Source: Scilla litardierei
Lineage: Eukaryota; Streptophyta; Magnoliopsida; Asparagales; Asparagaceae
Assembly: GCA_030789695.1 (NCBI GenBank)
Contig: CM061140.1
Span: 171,020,319 to 171,084,318, forward strand
DNA: 64,000 bases
Direction of reading: 5' to 3'
In this document: one piece after another, positions 46,090 to 57,090 of the stretch
Numbering within the stretch: position 1 is the first letter of the stretch
How the letters are laid out: each line of letters starts with the position of its first letter
The notes under the pieces: generated by a model
Told to the model about the DNA's origin: nothing
What the model saw: only the letters and a program-made list of their open reading frames with translations
Database searches by the model: none
Position numbers and translations under genes: made by a program

Positions 46090-48562
46090 TAAATGCGCAC
46101 GGTCTTCGAAATGGTTGATTTGATTTGTGCCGCCAGAAACCTTTCGTTTCTAAATCAATCCTCATCGTTTCTTGATGTTGGGCTCAGACACATGTTGCCC
46201 ATCGGCCACCTGTTTGTTGAGCTCCTCTGTATAAACGAAAGGGATGAGAAGAAAAATACTTTCTTGCTCCGCCTCCATTTTCTTTTTGAAAGCTCGAATC
46301 CTTCGTTGCTTCCTTTGGAGTTTGCTTGATCTTGCTAAGGTACCTTCCTTAACTGATCTTGATTCCTCTTTAGATCCAAATAGGCTTGTTTCCACGGGTA
46401 AGGATACATGAGCCATCTTACGAAGAACTCGTGTTGCGCCTTAGACCTCCTCAACGCGACGATGTTCTTGGTAAAGAGAAAGGGGTTCACTTAGAACCAG
46501 CGCCTCCCATTCGTCAAAGGGATCCAAACTAAGAGGTCCCTCAAGTGATTCTGGAGAAGACGCCAGAGTTCTCCCACGATCTGGTTGCTAGGGTTTGGTC
46601 AGATTGCCTTTGTCCTCCTTACAGGGTTAGGTTGCCAGGATTTGACGAGAAGTTTGGTTTCCTCAGAAGAGCGAGGTTGGAGTATATCCTAAAGCTTTTC
46701 GTTTTGGGCTTCGCTTTCCTCTTCACCCCTTCATCATAGAGATCCTGTGGTCTTTGGGGTTTTCTCTCTGTCAACTTGCACCCCAATCCATTTCCTCCTA
46801 GTCTGTTTCATCGTGCTTTATGAGCTCTGTAGGGTTTGACCATCCGTTTGGCTGTTTAAGTATTTCTTTCGGATTATATTCGACCCTCACACTGTGTGGT
46901 ATCACATCATCTCTTGCCCAATGATGAGGCTCATATACGATCTCTCGCTCTCTGATCCTAGTTGGGAAGACACATTCGTGTTTGTTGTTCTCTCCCACTT
47001 AGGACCAATGCTTAATGGTTGGAGTTCTCCGAGTCCTAACCTCGCTGTAGGGTCCATATTAGCACAAGAGGAGGTCAAGGCTAGGTTGACATCGAGAGAG
47101 GTTGAGACGGCTAAACTTCTATTGAGCCAACTGAGGCGAGAGAGATCGACTGAATATTTGTTGGATGGCCTTCGGCTAAAGACCATTTTGTGGAGTCTGG
47201 GTAATGTACACCGCTTCCGTGTCTTTATCGCAGCCACTCATGATAATTATATCCGTTGTTTGCAGATATGACTAGCGGAGCTTACGAAAACGTGGACCCT
47301 GGACTGGGTCAAATCTGGAGAGAACAACGCAAGAAAAATAGAAGCACTAAGGAATCAAGTGCTCAGTTTCCCTTTCCCTCCAGTTAGAGCTCTTCCATCG
47401 AGGGAGGTGAGGTCAGGTGGACCTCGAGGTCATCTTCCTGTGCCTCGTCGAGGGAGGTGAAACTATCACTCGCTCTGTTCCACCCATTGCTTCCATCATT
47501 GTTTCGAAGACTCCGGTGGTGTAAGATGCTGACTTGTGGTTCTTGAGCTCACTAAAACTGTTAGCAAGAAACGGGGTGCATCCTCCTATGAGGGGGAGGA
47601 CTCAAAAAAAAAAAAGAAGGCGGGTCAAGGAACCCTCTGCTTTCACCCACGGCAAAAGGTCGGGAGGCGGCCCCTCTCGATCCTCAGGGGACGATTGAGA
47701 CCCCCATGGCTCATCCTTTGGACAAATGGCCATGTGGCCGTATCGACCCACCTGCACCCTTGGTCGGCCCGATCCCCTCAGATTTCGATCGAGTTCTGTT
47801 CCTAAACCAGCTCTCGTCTCGTTCCTCAGGACCTGTTCGAGGCAAACCTCATCAACCTTCCTTTATCATCGGAAAGGAAGAGTCGGCCCTGTCGGACTTT
47901 GGAACGATTGCTCGAGTGGTGTAGAACTTCATTCTCCCTTGGGATTTGGAGCTCCTTCAAGGGTTGGACATCGAAAGGGTTGCCAACTTCTTCGTGGGAT
48001 GTGGATACCAGGTAAGTTGTTCGTCATTTGTCTATTGACTTGTAATTTGGTCGTTTCTGATTGACGCTTTCTGCAGATGTCCATCCTTGGTGCCGTATTG
48101 CGCCGCCAAGCCTTCGATGTAATTGACGGAGGACGACGGGTAGAGGCTGCTGAGTGCAAGGCCTCCGAGCTCGAAACCCGAATGAGGAAGATGGAAGAGG
48201 ATTTGGGGAGAGCTCTTACGGCCAAGGCCGAGGCTGAGTGGGCAGACTCGGAGGCCAAAACTAGCATCTCGTCCATGTCTAACCTCAGAAAATCTACTGA
48301 GATTCAATAGGGGATGGAGAGGTTTCAGCTCCTAGTGGACCTCGAAGCTTCGAAGAGGAAAGTAATTGAGCTTCGAGCCAAGGCTTCCGACTCGGAGAAG
48401 TTAGCGGATGCTTGCAAAGTGGAGGTAGCTGAGCTTCGGGCCAAAGCTGTCGAGTCAGAGAGAACCGCTGAGATTCATAAGGAGGAGCTTACGACGAGGT
48501 TTACAAAGGCGATGGAAGCCTTCCAGAACGTCTTTATACCAAGGAGTGCTCCCCCCTTTTAG
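46090..48562 (+). pseudogene. Decayed extra ORF of Tat/Retand type (Transposase_28-like)
   Basis: Pieces in several frames resemble the plant protein family labelled putative gypsy-type transposon. These are FGFLRRARLEYILKLFVLGF (46650-46720), PMMRLIYDLSLSDPSWEDTF (46919-46980), and a C-terminal coiled coil with heptads (48077-48562) interrupted by TAG at 48308-48310. Such ORFs are known in antisense orientation upstream of the 3' LTR in Tat-group Ty3 elements. That is the arrangement here with the minus-strand LTR at 45283. There are at least four frameshifts or stops, so it is non-functional. Identity rests on motif memory. Confidence 0.5.
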
Positions 48563-48685
48563 GCTGGTAGAACTTTGACTCGGGTTTTATATTGTCGTTT
48601 TGAAATGAATAAAAAGAACTTTTGAGTTTCTTCTATCTCCAAGTTTCATTTGAGTGTATGTGCGTGTAGGGCCCCTCAACGACTC

Positions 48686-49421
48686 TGTTGAATCATTGGA
48701 CCGACACTCGAGATGGTTCATCCGATGAGTGAATAAGGTCCACAAATCCTACGAGATAAGCGGGACACAGACTCAGTCAAGGACTACCTGCCAGTCACCT
48801 ATTACACTTCCCACCAATTAAACGTGGGAGTGAAGGCGAGCTCATAAATACCAGGAGCGTGGGCTACAGTTACTTCTATTAAAGGGGGGAAATCGTGGCA
48901 CCGTGATTGGTGACCGTTATCCCCCCAACGTCACTGAAGAGACCAAGGAGGTCTATAAATACGGGAGGTTCCAACTTCCAAGGGACAGGATCTAATTCAT
49001 AGACTCTACTTTTTCAGCTTACATTTCCTCCACAAAAGAGCTTGCGACGTTAAATCTGAGACGAACCTCCGTGGGTCGATCTCAGCTACTCCAAGATCCT
49101 TCTCTTTCTTAAGTTCCCGTTCTAACTTATGCATCGGAGGGGATTTGGGTCGGGACCCAGATCTGATTGACCCCCCTGATGCTTCCTTGTGGTGCAGATT
49201 TACGAGTCCCTACGTGAGGGTCGTTCCAAAGCTTCTCAGCCTTGATTGATCGATATACGGACCGCCTGAGGGTCGATCGAGCTCCGCAAATCATCCGTCG
49301 TCTATCAAGACCCCTGGTTCTACTAACCGAGGGTCCTACTCGACCCACTGACGAGGCTCCGACTCATCAGGAAGGGTCCACGTCAGCAATACAATTGTTT
49401 AGGTCATTTTTGGCCTTAACA
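48686..49421 (+). repeat. 5' LTR of a Tat/Retand-like element, plus orientation
   Basis: 736 bp from TGTTGAATCATTGG to TTTTTGGCCTTAACA, followed by a primer site. A TATA-like CTATAAATACGGG lies near 48952, followed by TTCTAACTTATGCATCGGAG (49120). Confidence 0.75.
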
Positions 49422-49423
49422 GT

Positions 49424-49440
49424 TTGACGCCGTCTGTGGA
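49424..49440 (+). other. Primer binding site
   Basis: TTGACGCCGTCTGTGGA lies just after the LTR. It is the common TGGCGCCGTCTGTGGG-type site of plant Ty3/gypsy elements with one change near its start. Confidence 0.7.
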
Positions 49441-49482
49441 AACACGTTAACCAACTCGACATCCCAAAACAATCAAAAAGCT

Positions 49483-49917
49483 ATGTCGGCTGGACCCAGC
49501 AACATCGGACCGAACCTAGGTCCAAGTAAGAAACAAATGTCGAATAACATCCTGGTAGAGGATGCCTCAGATTCTACATCACCATCAAAGCGACCTGGGA
49601 AGGCCACCGAAGAACCTAAGATGTCCCAGAAGCAATTCAACCAATATATAGAGCAGGTCAACAAGAGTCTCGGTGGTTTGGCGACCCTGGTACGCCAAAG
49701 CATGGAAGATCCGCCACTCACAAATGAGCAACTACTGCCTCCAAATTCAACTCTGACACTGACTAGAGGCACAGCCGTGCTCAGGGATCAAAGAGATCCG
49801 AGAGTGGATCGTCAAGAGTTCACCCCACACAATACAACCCCACATCTCACTAATACGGCGAAGGGGGGATTGACAATCGTTCCTTCGGTTTCCAGGCAGG
49901 ACCCGGTCCCTCCAACT
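49483..49917 (+). pseudogene. Truncated gag N-terminus of the plus Tat/Retand-like element
   Basis: The frame starts MSAGPSNIGPNLGPSKKQMS 61 bases after the LTR. It runs through a polar, disordered N-terminal part typical of this group and ends at the junction near 49918 without reaching the conserved gag core. The rest of the element is missing, replaced by the minus-strand Athila-like element. Confidence 0.6.
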
Positions 49918-49919
49918 AT

Positions 49920-51018
49920 AATCATACATTTTTTCTTTTTGATTTTGGGGGCATTGGAGCATGGAATTTAATAACGGGGGAAATGCCAATAATAGAATCG
50001 CTAAAGGGAGATTCACCAATGAATATAAGTATAGATATAATGCTCAAGATATGTGGAGAAAGAAATAAATGTAACACTCGGTTCACTCTATAGGACGTGC
50101 ACGACAACTTTCAGCCGAGTAATGTAATTAACTCAGTTTAATCTCAGAAAGTGAATTTGTCCGGTTATATCAACCTAACATACATCCATTCAACCTGAAA
50201 GTGAAGCGTACAATTTTCATGCAATAAGAAGTGATATAAGAAAGGAAATCAGTACTCCAGATATAATTGGTCAATGCGTGAAGCTTGGTGTGTTTTCTAC
50301 GAAGAGTATACAGAAAAAATCATCAGACTCAGCTAATAAAAGAATTTCATCCATATTCATATGTGAAAGTGTGGGTTACTATCTCAAATGCATAGCAAGA
50401 TATAACATATGATATCTGAAATAAAAATTATGGCATAACAAAGTAATATGCATATAGAGATAAGCTAGCACCACGTCGTCATCATCACAGAAAATTCATC
50501 TCTAGCAAAAAGATGAAAGAATTAAGGATAAAAAGGAAATAAAAAGTACTGTACATATGCAGCACACATGAAAAGTAAGAAAAACGTGATGCAAGGTAAA
50601 AGAAACGAAAAAGTGGGTGCAAAAGGTGAAAAACAAAGAAAAGGTGGGAAAATAAAAATAAAAGGCGATGAAAAAATAAAAAGTGTGTGAGAACTCACTC
50701 CCCCAAGCTAAAGTACACAGTGTCCTCAATGTGTGAAGTGTGGCACACCGAGAGGCAAAAAGTGGGTGTGGAGGGTGAGGATGCATGCATGATGGGAAAA
50801 AAAGGAAAATGATATGAGAATGCAGGTGATGCATGCAGAGATCAAAATAATGCAGATATGAGTGTCCCCAAAAAGTACTCCCTCTCTCCCAAAAAGATAT
50901 ACACAGGTAGGACCAAAATGTGAGCAGATCAGTGTGTGGAGGAGGGGTGCAAAATCAGCAGGCTCAAAAAATATCCAACGTATCGACAGCAATAATAGGG
51001 AAGGCATCCAGTGTGTGC
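49920..51018 (-). other. 3' untranslated part of the minus Athila-like element
   Basis: No gene. On the minus strand it resembles 61390-62140 of the plus element, including the GGACACTG...TTTAGCTTGGGGG tract and CTCCACATATC followed by CCCAAAA(..)CAAAAAGAAAA text. Confidence 0.5.
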
Positions 51019-51860
51019 CTAAGGTGGTGGGGGTGCACCAGCACCGTCCTGTGGTGGAGGTGGTGGGCGAGGTGGCTGCTGGGTGGGTGTGGGTGGCAGA
51101 GGCGGACGCTGAAGAATCTGGTTCAGGCAAGCCGGAATACCAGGGAGCAATGCAACACGGGTCTGGACGGCACTAACAGTAGCGGAGAGAGCCTGAAGAT
51201 CTGCTCTAAGTTCACTCACCGTCCCCTCAAGAGCACGTAGGTGCTGAACTAAGGTGTCGGGGGGGAGGTGGAGCAGCAGGTCGAGCAGGGTGAACAGGCG
51301 AAGAGTGGGGCTGTCTCGCTCGGCTACTGTAAAGAATGGGTGATATAGTGGGGTGGGTAGGTGGTGCTGTGCTCGCTAAGTGTCGCTCAGCCTCTGTGTG
51401 AGGCTGAGACGCAGGAATGGTCGAAGAGGAAGGAGCGGCAGTAGAAACGATAGTGGTGGCTAACGACGAGGCGGCCAGAGAGGTCAGTAACACAGACGTG
51501 GGGACAGACGTCACTACACTCTCGGAAAATACAGCGGTGGTGGAGACAGTGAGGTCGACGACTGGGGAGGGCGTGAAATGTGTAGTGAAAGACTCCCCAG
51601 GGGTCGAGAACAGAAATGAGGACATGCTATCTACCGCAGAAGCAAAAGAAGGCTCTCCGCACTCAACTATCGTGGGGGGACGCTCAGGGTTGGCAGCAGA
51701 AATGGGATCTATCAAATGGGCACAGTGGTGGTGGTAGTCTGGGTGGACTCAGCTGAAGTGCTCCCGACACTAGCAGAAGTGTGGACAGAGGTGTCAGGAG
51801 GGGCAGACCAAACAAGCGCGGGTTGAGGGATCACATGGTCAAGTGGTGAAAGGAGGGGCT
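51019..51860 (-). pseudogene. Low-complexity C-terminal tail of the ATHILA-domain ORF
   Basis: After the stop at 51862 the minus strand goes on in other frames as S/T/P-rich text (51715-51227). It ends with a short coiled-coil-like segment MSELRADLQALSATVSAVQT (51219) and polyproline. The plus element has the same order (60095-60939), so the protein was once longer. Frameshifts separate the pieces. Confidence 0.5.
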
Positions 51861-51861
51861 C

Positions 51862-53004
51862 CTACTGAGTGCCCTCAGGCTCTAGCACGTACACGGCGGG
51901 GATGAGCAAATCCATCGGTGGAATCCAGTCCCCGCCCGTGGGTCCAATATGCGTCCGAGCAGGGCTCGGGAGAATCATGTAATCTACGCCGTGGGGACCG
52001 TGTAGCCAAACCCAGTGACGTTGACCATGAGGACGAAGCATCCTCATTCGGGCCATGACATCTATCGAAAGTGAGGTGGGGCCCGATGGTCTACGCAAGT
52101 CAGCTGGGAGGTCCACTCCGCATAATAGGGCCAATAGGGTAATCAGACCGCCGTAGCAAATAGGCGTACGAGCACCGACAGAAATGATAATGCGGTCGAT
52201 GTACCAACTGGCGATATCAATCTCTACAGTGGGGACCAGAACGTCATCTCCATCAAAAACCCTGGAACGTGTCATCGCATAGAGCATGTAGAGCTCTGGC
52301 GTCGACAAAGTCCCGGGCTCGTACCTCGCAAGAAAAGTAGTCGCCATAAGGCGCTGTGTAATGCAGAGGCACGGGTGGAGGACGGCAGAGGCCTGGGCCC
52401 TATTAGGGTCAAATGCAAGTGGTGATCCTGTAATCCGAGTCCAGAAAGCATGGGTGTCGAACGACGGGGGTGGGATGTGCGTGGGAGCGTAAGCGCGGTC
52501 TGGGTCAAGGACAGCGGGCCACTGGAAGAATGCTCGGAGCATGTCAAGAGTGACCTGGCACTCTTGATCCATCAGGCAAAATGAGCATCCTCCAGCGGTC
52601 CGCTCGATAGAGCTAAGGACCTCTAGTGTCGGGCGGATATAAGTGTCCGCCGACACCGACAAGAAATCGCGCCACCCCACGTTGTCGTACAACTGGAGTA
52701 GCCCCTCTAGGACCCCTAGGCGCTCTAAGTCGGTGAGGTGCGTGAACCTAGTGGGTACGATCGAGCGATGGGAGATACGCTTGAATCTGGCGCGCTGGGC
52801 GTCATCTCGGAACGTAATCCCCATCGCATCGATCGCGGGGGCAGGCTGTGCAGGTAGTGGAATGGGATCGGAAGGTGGCGGATGTGTAGGGGGTGGTGGG
52901 CTCAGTGGAGGGGAGTCCACCCTAGTGGAATAGGAGCCATGATCACCTGACTTCTTTTGCTTGGAAGTGGGCTCCCGGGTGCGTGGCCTAAGGCGAGGCG
53001 GCAT
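51862..53004 (-). CDS. ATHILA-domain (env-position) protein
   Basis: 380 residues. A basic start MPPRLRPRTREPTSKQKKSG and a proline-rich linker (to about 55) lead to the ATHILA/ORF1 pattern: FRDDAQRARFKRIS, LGVLEGLLQLYDNVGWRDFL, TYIRPTLEVLSS, CSFCLMDQECQVTLDML and LHPCLCITQRLMATTF. Such ORFs sit downstream of pol in Athila elements. Their role is unknown and the env link is positional. I see no signal peptide or membrane anchor here. A homologous but broken copy lies on the plus strand at 58885-60939. The frame is open to GTQ, then shifts. Confidence 0.75.
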   Translation of the reverse strand: MPPRLRPRTREPTSKQKKSGDHGSYSTRVDSPPLSPPPPTHPPPSDPIPLPAQPAPAIDAMGITFRDDAQRARFKRISHRSIVPTRFTHLTDLERLGVLEGLLQLYDNVGWRDFLSVSADTYIRPTLEVLSSIERTAGGCSFCLMDQECQVTLDMLRAFFQWPAVLDPDRAYAPTHIPPPSFDTHAFWTRITGSPLAFDPNRAQASAVLHPCLCITQRLMATTFLARYEPGTLSTPELYMLYAMTRSRVFDGDDVLVPTVEIDIASWYIDRIIISVGARTPICYGGLITLLALLCGVDLPADLRRPSGPTSLSIDVMARMRMLRPHGQRHWVWLHGPHGVDYMILPSPARTHIGPTGGDWIPPMDLLIPAVYVLEPEGTQ

Positions 53005-53519
53005 GAGAGCCGCGAGTCGTGCCCACCCAAAATAAAATGTGACGTGCTATGTAATGAAACGAGTATACCTGAGCACGCCGCGAGTGCAAAATCTGATGTG
53101 TGCGAAGAACGCCTCCTCCGTGAGGCTCCCGGTGAGTCTAAAAGCTCCCCCGAGCTCCCCTAAGCTAACCTGAAACGCAAACAATAAAATCAGTGAGTGA
53201 TAATAAATATACATGGGGGAGGTAGGGGATAACAGATATATATAGGAGTTGATTTGAGTTTGGGGCGAAATGGGCATACGAGGCGGGAGAAAGGAGGAGA
53301 AAATCAAATTTGGGGTGAAACGAGGGCGACCGGTGGCGGGGTAGGGCGGCACCGGTGGCGTGCGTCGGCGTCGATTGGCGGTGAACGTCGACCGGCGTGC
53401 GACGGATCAGGCGAGGGGGGTTGCGGTTCGAGCAAATGGGGAAGGAGAAGCGATGGGCTCGGGCGAAGTTTGGGGAAAATGGCATTTCGAAATTCGCGCT
53501 GCCCGCTCAGCGATTCTAT

Positions 53520-53880
53520 AGGATAGTTACGACCCGGCCGAGTGATAGGTTCATTCGGCCGAGTAGGACATGAATTAAAATTTCGAAATTATTTCCCACA
53601 AGTTACGACTCGGCCGAGTGGCTTTTCCCACTCGGCCGAATGGATAAGTTCCATTCGGCCGAGTGACATAGCCACTCAGCAAGTATTAGAGCGTGCATGG
53701 TATCTGATTCACTCGGCCGAGTGACAAGTCACTCGCCCGAGTGGCAAATTATACTTTAAATCGCAAAAATGATAGAGAGTTGGTCAGAACGACCTTCCCT
53801 GATCTGTACTCCACTCGACCGAATGAAGTCTTTGCTCGACCGAGTGACATATGTTACTCGGTCGAGTGGCCTCCTGTTTT
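53520..53880. repeat. CTCGGCCGAG palindrome array 1
   Basis: About ten copies of the 12-14-base palindrome ACTCGGCCGAGTG or one- and two-base variants (about 53536, 53560, 53609, 53631, 53653, 53712, 53731, 53813, 53834, 53857). Spacing is irregular. It lies between the ATHILA ORF and the protease of the minus element. Confidence 0.85.
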
Positions 53881-54198
53881 CTGCAACGGCTCTCTGTTTT
53901 CGCTCTATTCTCTGTTTTTCTTTCTCCAGTCAGTCCCTGCCTTCTCTTGAAGCCTGAGAGCATTCCTGAAGCGCTCTCCCTTGCCTTAGTCATCCTCCAT
54001 ATGAATGATCTCTCTTTCTCCATCTCCTGTCATTAAAAACAAAGCCCGTTGTCACGATTTTTGTAGACACTAGACTCTAGACACGAAGAAAAATCTAGAA
54101 TAGAAATGAAAATCAACTAAATATGATATAAAATCTTCGGGTTGCCTCCCAACAAGCGCTCGTTTAAGGTCATGAGCTCGACCCCTTATGATTTACGT

Positions 54199-56961
54199 TT
54201 AGCGCGTGATATTGGGCGCATGCGAGATACTCCCGTCAAATTTGCCGAGAAGGCCGCTTGGATTTGTTTGTTGATGCTCGTTGGCCTTCCTCGGTGTCTC
54301 CTCATCATGGGTAGTGTTGGGAGATAAGTCCACCAAGCTTGAGCTAGTACCAATCTTCTTCTTCACCGACGACACCGGCCTTTCATTTGGCGGAGCTTTC
54401 TTCGAATTGTTGGCCGTTGAGAGCTTGCAAAGCTTCCTTATCCTTAATACATCAACGTCGTATTTATCATCGACCGTAGAGCTAACTGGAGGGTCCTCCA
54501 ACTTTTCTTCAATGCTAGGAGTTTGGCCTTCTTCAAGGTCATCATCATGGAGAGCGCCAATAGAATGTGGAATGGCTTCGTCGATCACCTCGTCACGGAG
54601 GTCCACATAGTCCAACTCCTCTTGATAGGGCATATGCTTCATGGATTTGGGGATATAGAACTCAACCTCGATGTTCCCGACATTCAAGGATAATGTACCT
54701 TCTCTCACGTCGACTATAACACCGGCGGTGGCTAAGAACGGGCGTCCAAGTATAAGTGAAGTGTCACCCTCCTCCTTGATATCCATAATGACGAAGTCAC
54801 AAGACAAGCATATACCTCCCAGCACTTGGAGCGGAATATTCTCGGCAATCCATACCGGCCTAGTAACTCGACCATCCGCAAGTTGTATTCTCATGTCGGT
54901 TGGCTTCAAGTCGGTACCCGTATTCAATTTTCGGAACATGCTAAGGGGCATTAGGCTTACACTTGCTCCCAAGTCAACTAAGGCCTTTTGCAATGGGACT
55001 CCTCCAAGTGTGCATAGGATGCGAAAGCTTCCGGGATCATTGAATTTCGCGGGCTCCTTTTCCCTCCGGGTGAACCAAGTCCCTTGTTCGGCAAGCATTA
55101 TTTTCTCCTTCCTTTTCTTTCCCGATATTAAGTCCTTCAAAAACTTTACGTACAACGGGATCTCCACTATAGCATCCAAGAAAGGTATGTTGAGGCTTAC
55201 TCCCCTCAAATATTCAAGGAACTTGACGAGCCTATTCTCTATTTTGGTTCTTGCTAACCGTTGTGGAAAGGGCACCGGCGGCATGTAGGTGCGCTCCTCA
55301 TTAGGCTTCTTCATTTCAGAATTTCCAACTTCTTGCGGCTCCTTCGTGCTCTCCTCTTCAATTGCCGGCTCTTTGTCGTTCAAAATTTCTTCCACAGGCT
55401 CCTTGGTTTGGACCATGGCGGGAGTAGTATCCTTCCCGCCCCTAGTGGTAATCGCCACTACCGCATTTATGTGGCCGGTATTTCTCCGTGGATTGGGCTC
55501 CGGTTGAGCCGGCAATTGTTGAGTGTGCTTGTTTAGCAATGCAAGTTGCTCTCCAAGTTGCGCAACGACGGTATTTAGCGAATCTTGTTGCGCCGTCAAC
55601 CTAGCATTGATTTTTCTTTGCTCCACCATGAATTCCTCCACCCTAGCTTCATGATCCGATCATGGTTGAGCTTGCGGTGGGTTTGGAGCTCCTCAACTTT
55701 GGTTATATTTGGGCAGCCTATACGGTACCGCTTGTTGCTTCGGCGGGTAGCTTTGTTGCGGTGGCCCCCTCGGTTGGTATGGAGGTTGTGGAGGTGGGGG
55801 CCTAGCATGAGGTTGTTGCAGCAGCGGTGGGTTTAGAGCCCCTTCGTTATTCGCATACGAAAATCTCGGATGATTTCTTGCTGCCGGGATTGCCCAATAA
55901 CCGGAGTTTCTCGCAACATATTGCACTTGTTCCAGGGCTCCCTCTCCATGCTCTCCTCCTACGAACATAGCTTGAGATTGGTCTTGCCAATCACTCATAT
56001 TGCTTACCGGCGTAGATGTGGAGGGAGCTCCATGTGGCTCGGTGATATACTTCTCCAATCTCTCCACTACCTTGTGGAGAGAGTCAAATTTATCCGAAAG
56101 CTCTGCTACGGCCTTGGCCTCATATATGCTCGTTGGCTTCAAGGAGGTAGAAGATTGCCCTCGCTCGTCGCCCCATTGTTGATTATTAGAGGCCATCTCC
56201 TCTAATAGGGCCGTAGCTTCATCCGGTGTTTTGGAAAGAATGGATCCGTTGGCGGTTGCATCTATGATCTGCTTAGTGCCCAGTTGGAGTCCATTATAAA
56301 AACTGTGAACTAGCTCCCATGCTTCTATGCTGTGATGGGGACACTGATGCTGTAGATCCTTGAAGCGCTCACGTGCCTCGTATAGGGTCTCCTGCGGTCC
56401 TTGCTTAAAGGACATGAGTGCGCTCCTAATCTTCACTGTCTTAGATGGCGGGTAAAATTTATCAACAAAAGCACTAGCCAACTCATCCCAAGTAGTGAAT
56501 ATCCCTTCCACCTGTGTCCTTAGCCAATATAGAGCTTTGCCTCTGAGGGTGAAGGGGAAGAGTCTCAAACAAATAGCATTGACGAAAACGCCCGGCATTT
56601 GGAAGGTGGCGCACTTGGACAAGAATAGCTGCAGGTGACAATGTGGATTCTCATGGGAGTTCCCATGGAAGGGGTCTTGTTGCATTAAGACCACTAATCC
56701 CGTTTTGAGCTCAAAATTCTTATCCACCGCCAACTCCGACATAGCGATGGAGGAAGTGGTGGAAGAAGTCTTAGGCCGAAGCCTATCTCTGATAGATATA
56801 ATCCTCGCCATGCGTGCCGCTAGTTCTTCCGGTGTCTCCGGGCGGTTCATACAAACATCCTCTGAATTAAGCCTCTTCTCTGCTCTAAGCCTCCTTGCGG
56901 TACGTTCGATCTCTGGATCAAATAATATATCCTCTGGATTCGCCATCGATCTCGTGTACAT
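54199..56961 (-). pseudogene. Athila-like gag-protease, two in-frame TGA codons
   Basis: A single frame of about 920 codons. Gag: ARRLRAEKRLNSEDV near the start, then the retrotransposon gag core (LRLFPFTLRGKALYWL, FVDKFYPPSKTVKIR, ARERFKDLQHQCPHH). A P/Q-rich stretch follows. Protease: LGGVPLQKALVDLGASVSLM, with the Athila-style DLGAS active site, then ILGRPFLATAG. Two TGA codons, at 55695-55693 and 55664-55662, fall between the proline-rich linker and MEEFMVEQRKINAR, separating gag from protease while the frame continues on both sides. The protein then ends at 54199 without reverse transcriptase. GAGCGCTTGTTGGGAGGCAA (minus strand, about 54142-54161) follows, a motif I remember from other plant retroelements. 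Confidence 0.75.
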
Positions 56962-57066
56962 GCATAGAAAAATAGAGCTTCGAGGGAATTGTTAGCACGA
57001 TAGAGGAGTAAAATAAAAAATAAAATAAAAGAAATAACTAAGTAAAGGAAATAAAACATTGTCGCC

Positions 57067-57084
57067 TCCCCAGCAACGGCGCCA
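57067..57084 (-). other. Primer binding site of the minus Athila-like element
   Basis: Minus strand TGGCGCCGTTGCTGGGGA, 6 bases from the LTR end. Confidence 0.8.
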
Positions 57085-57090
57085 AAAACT

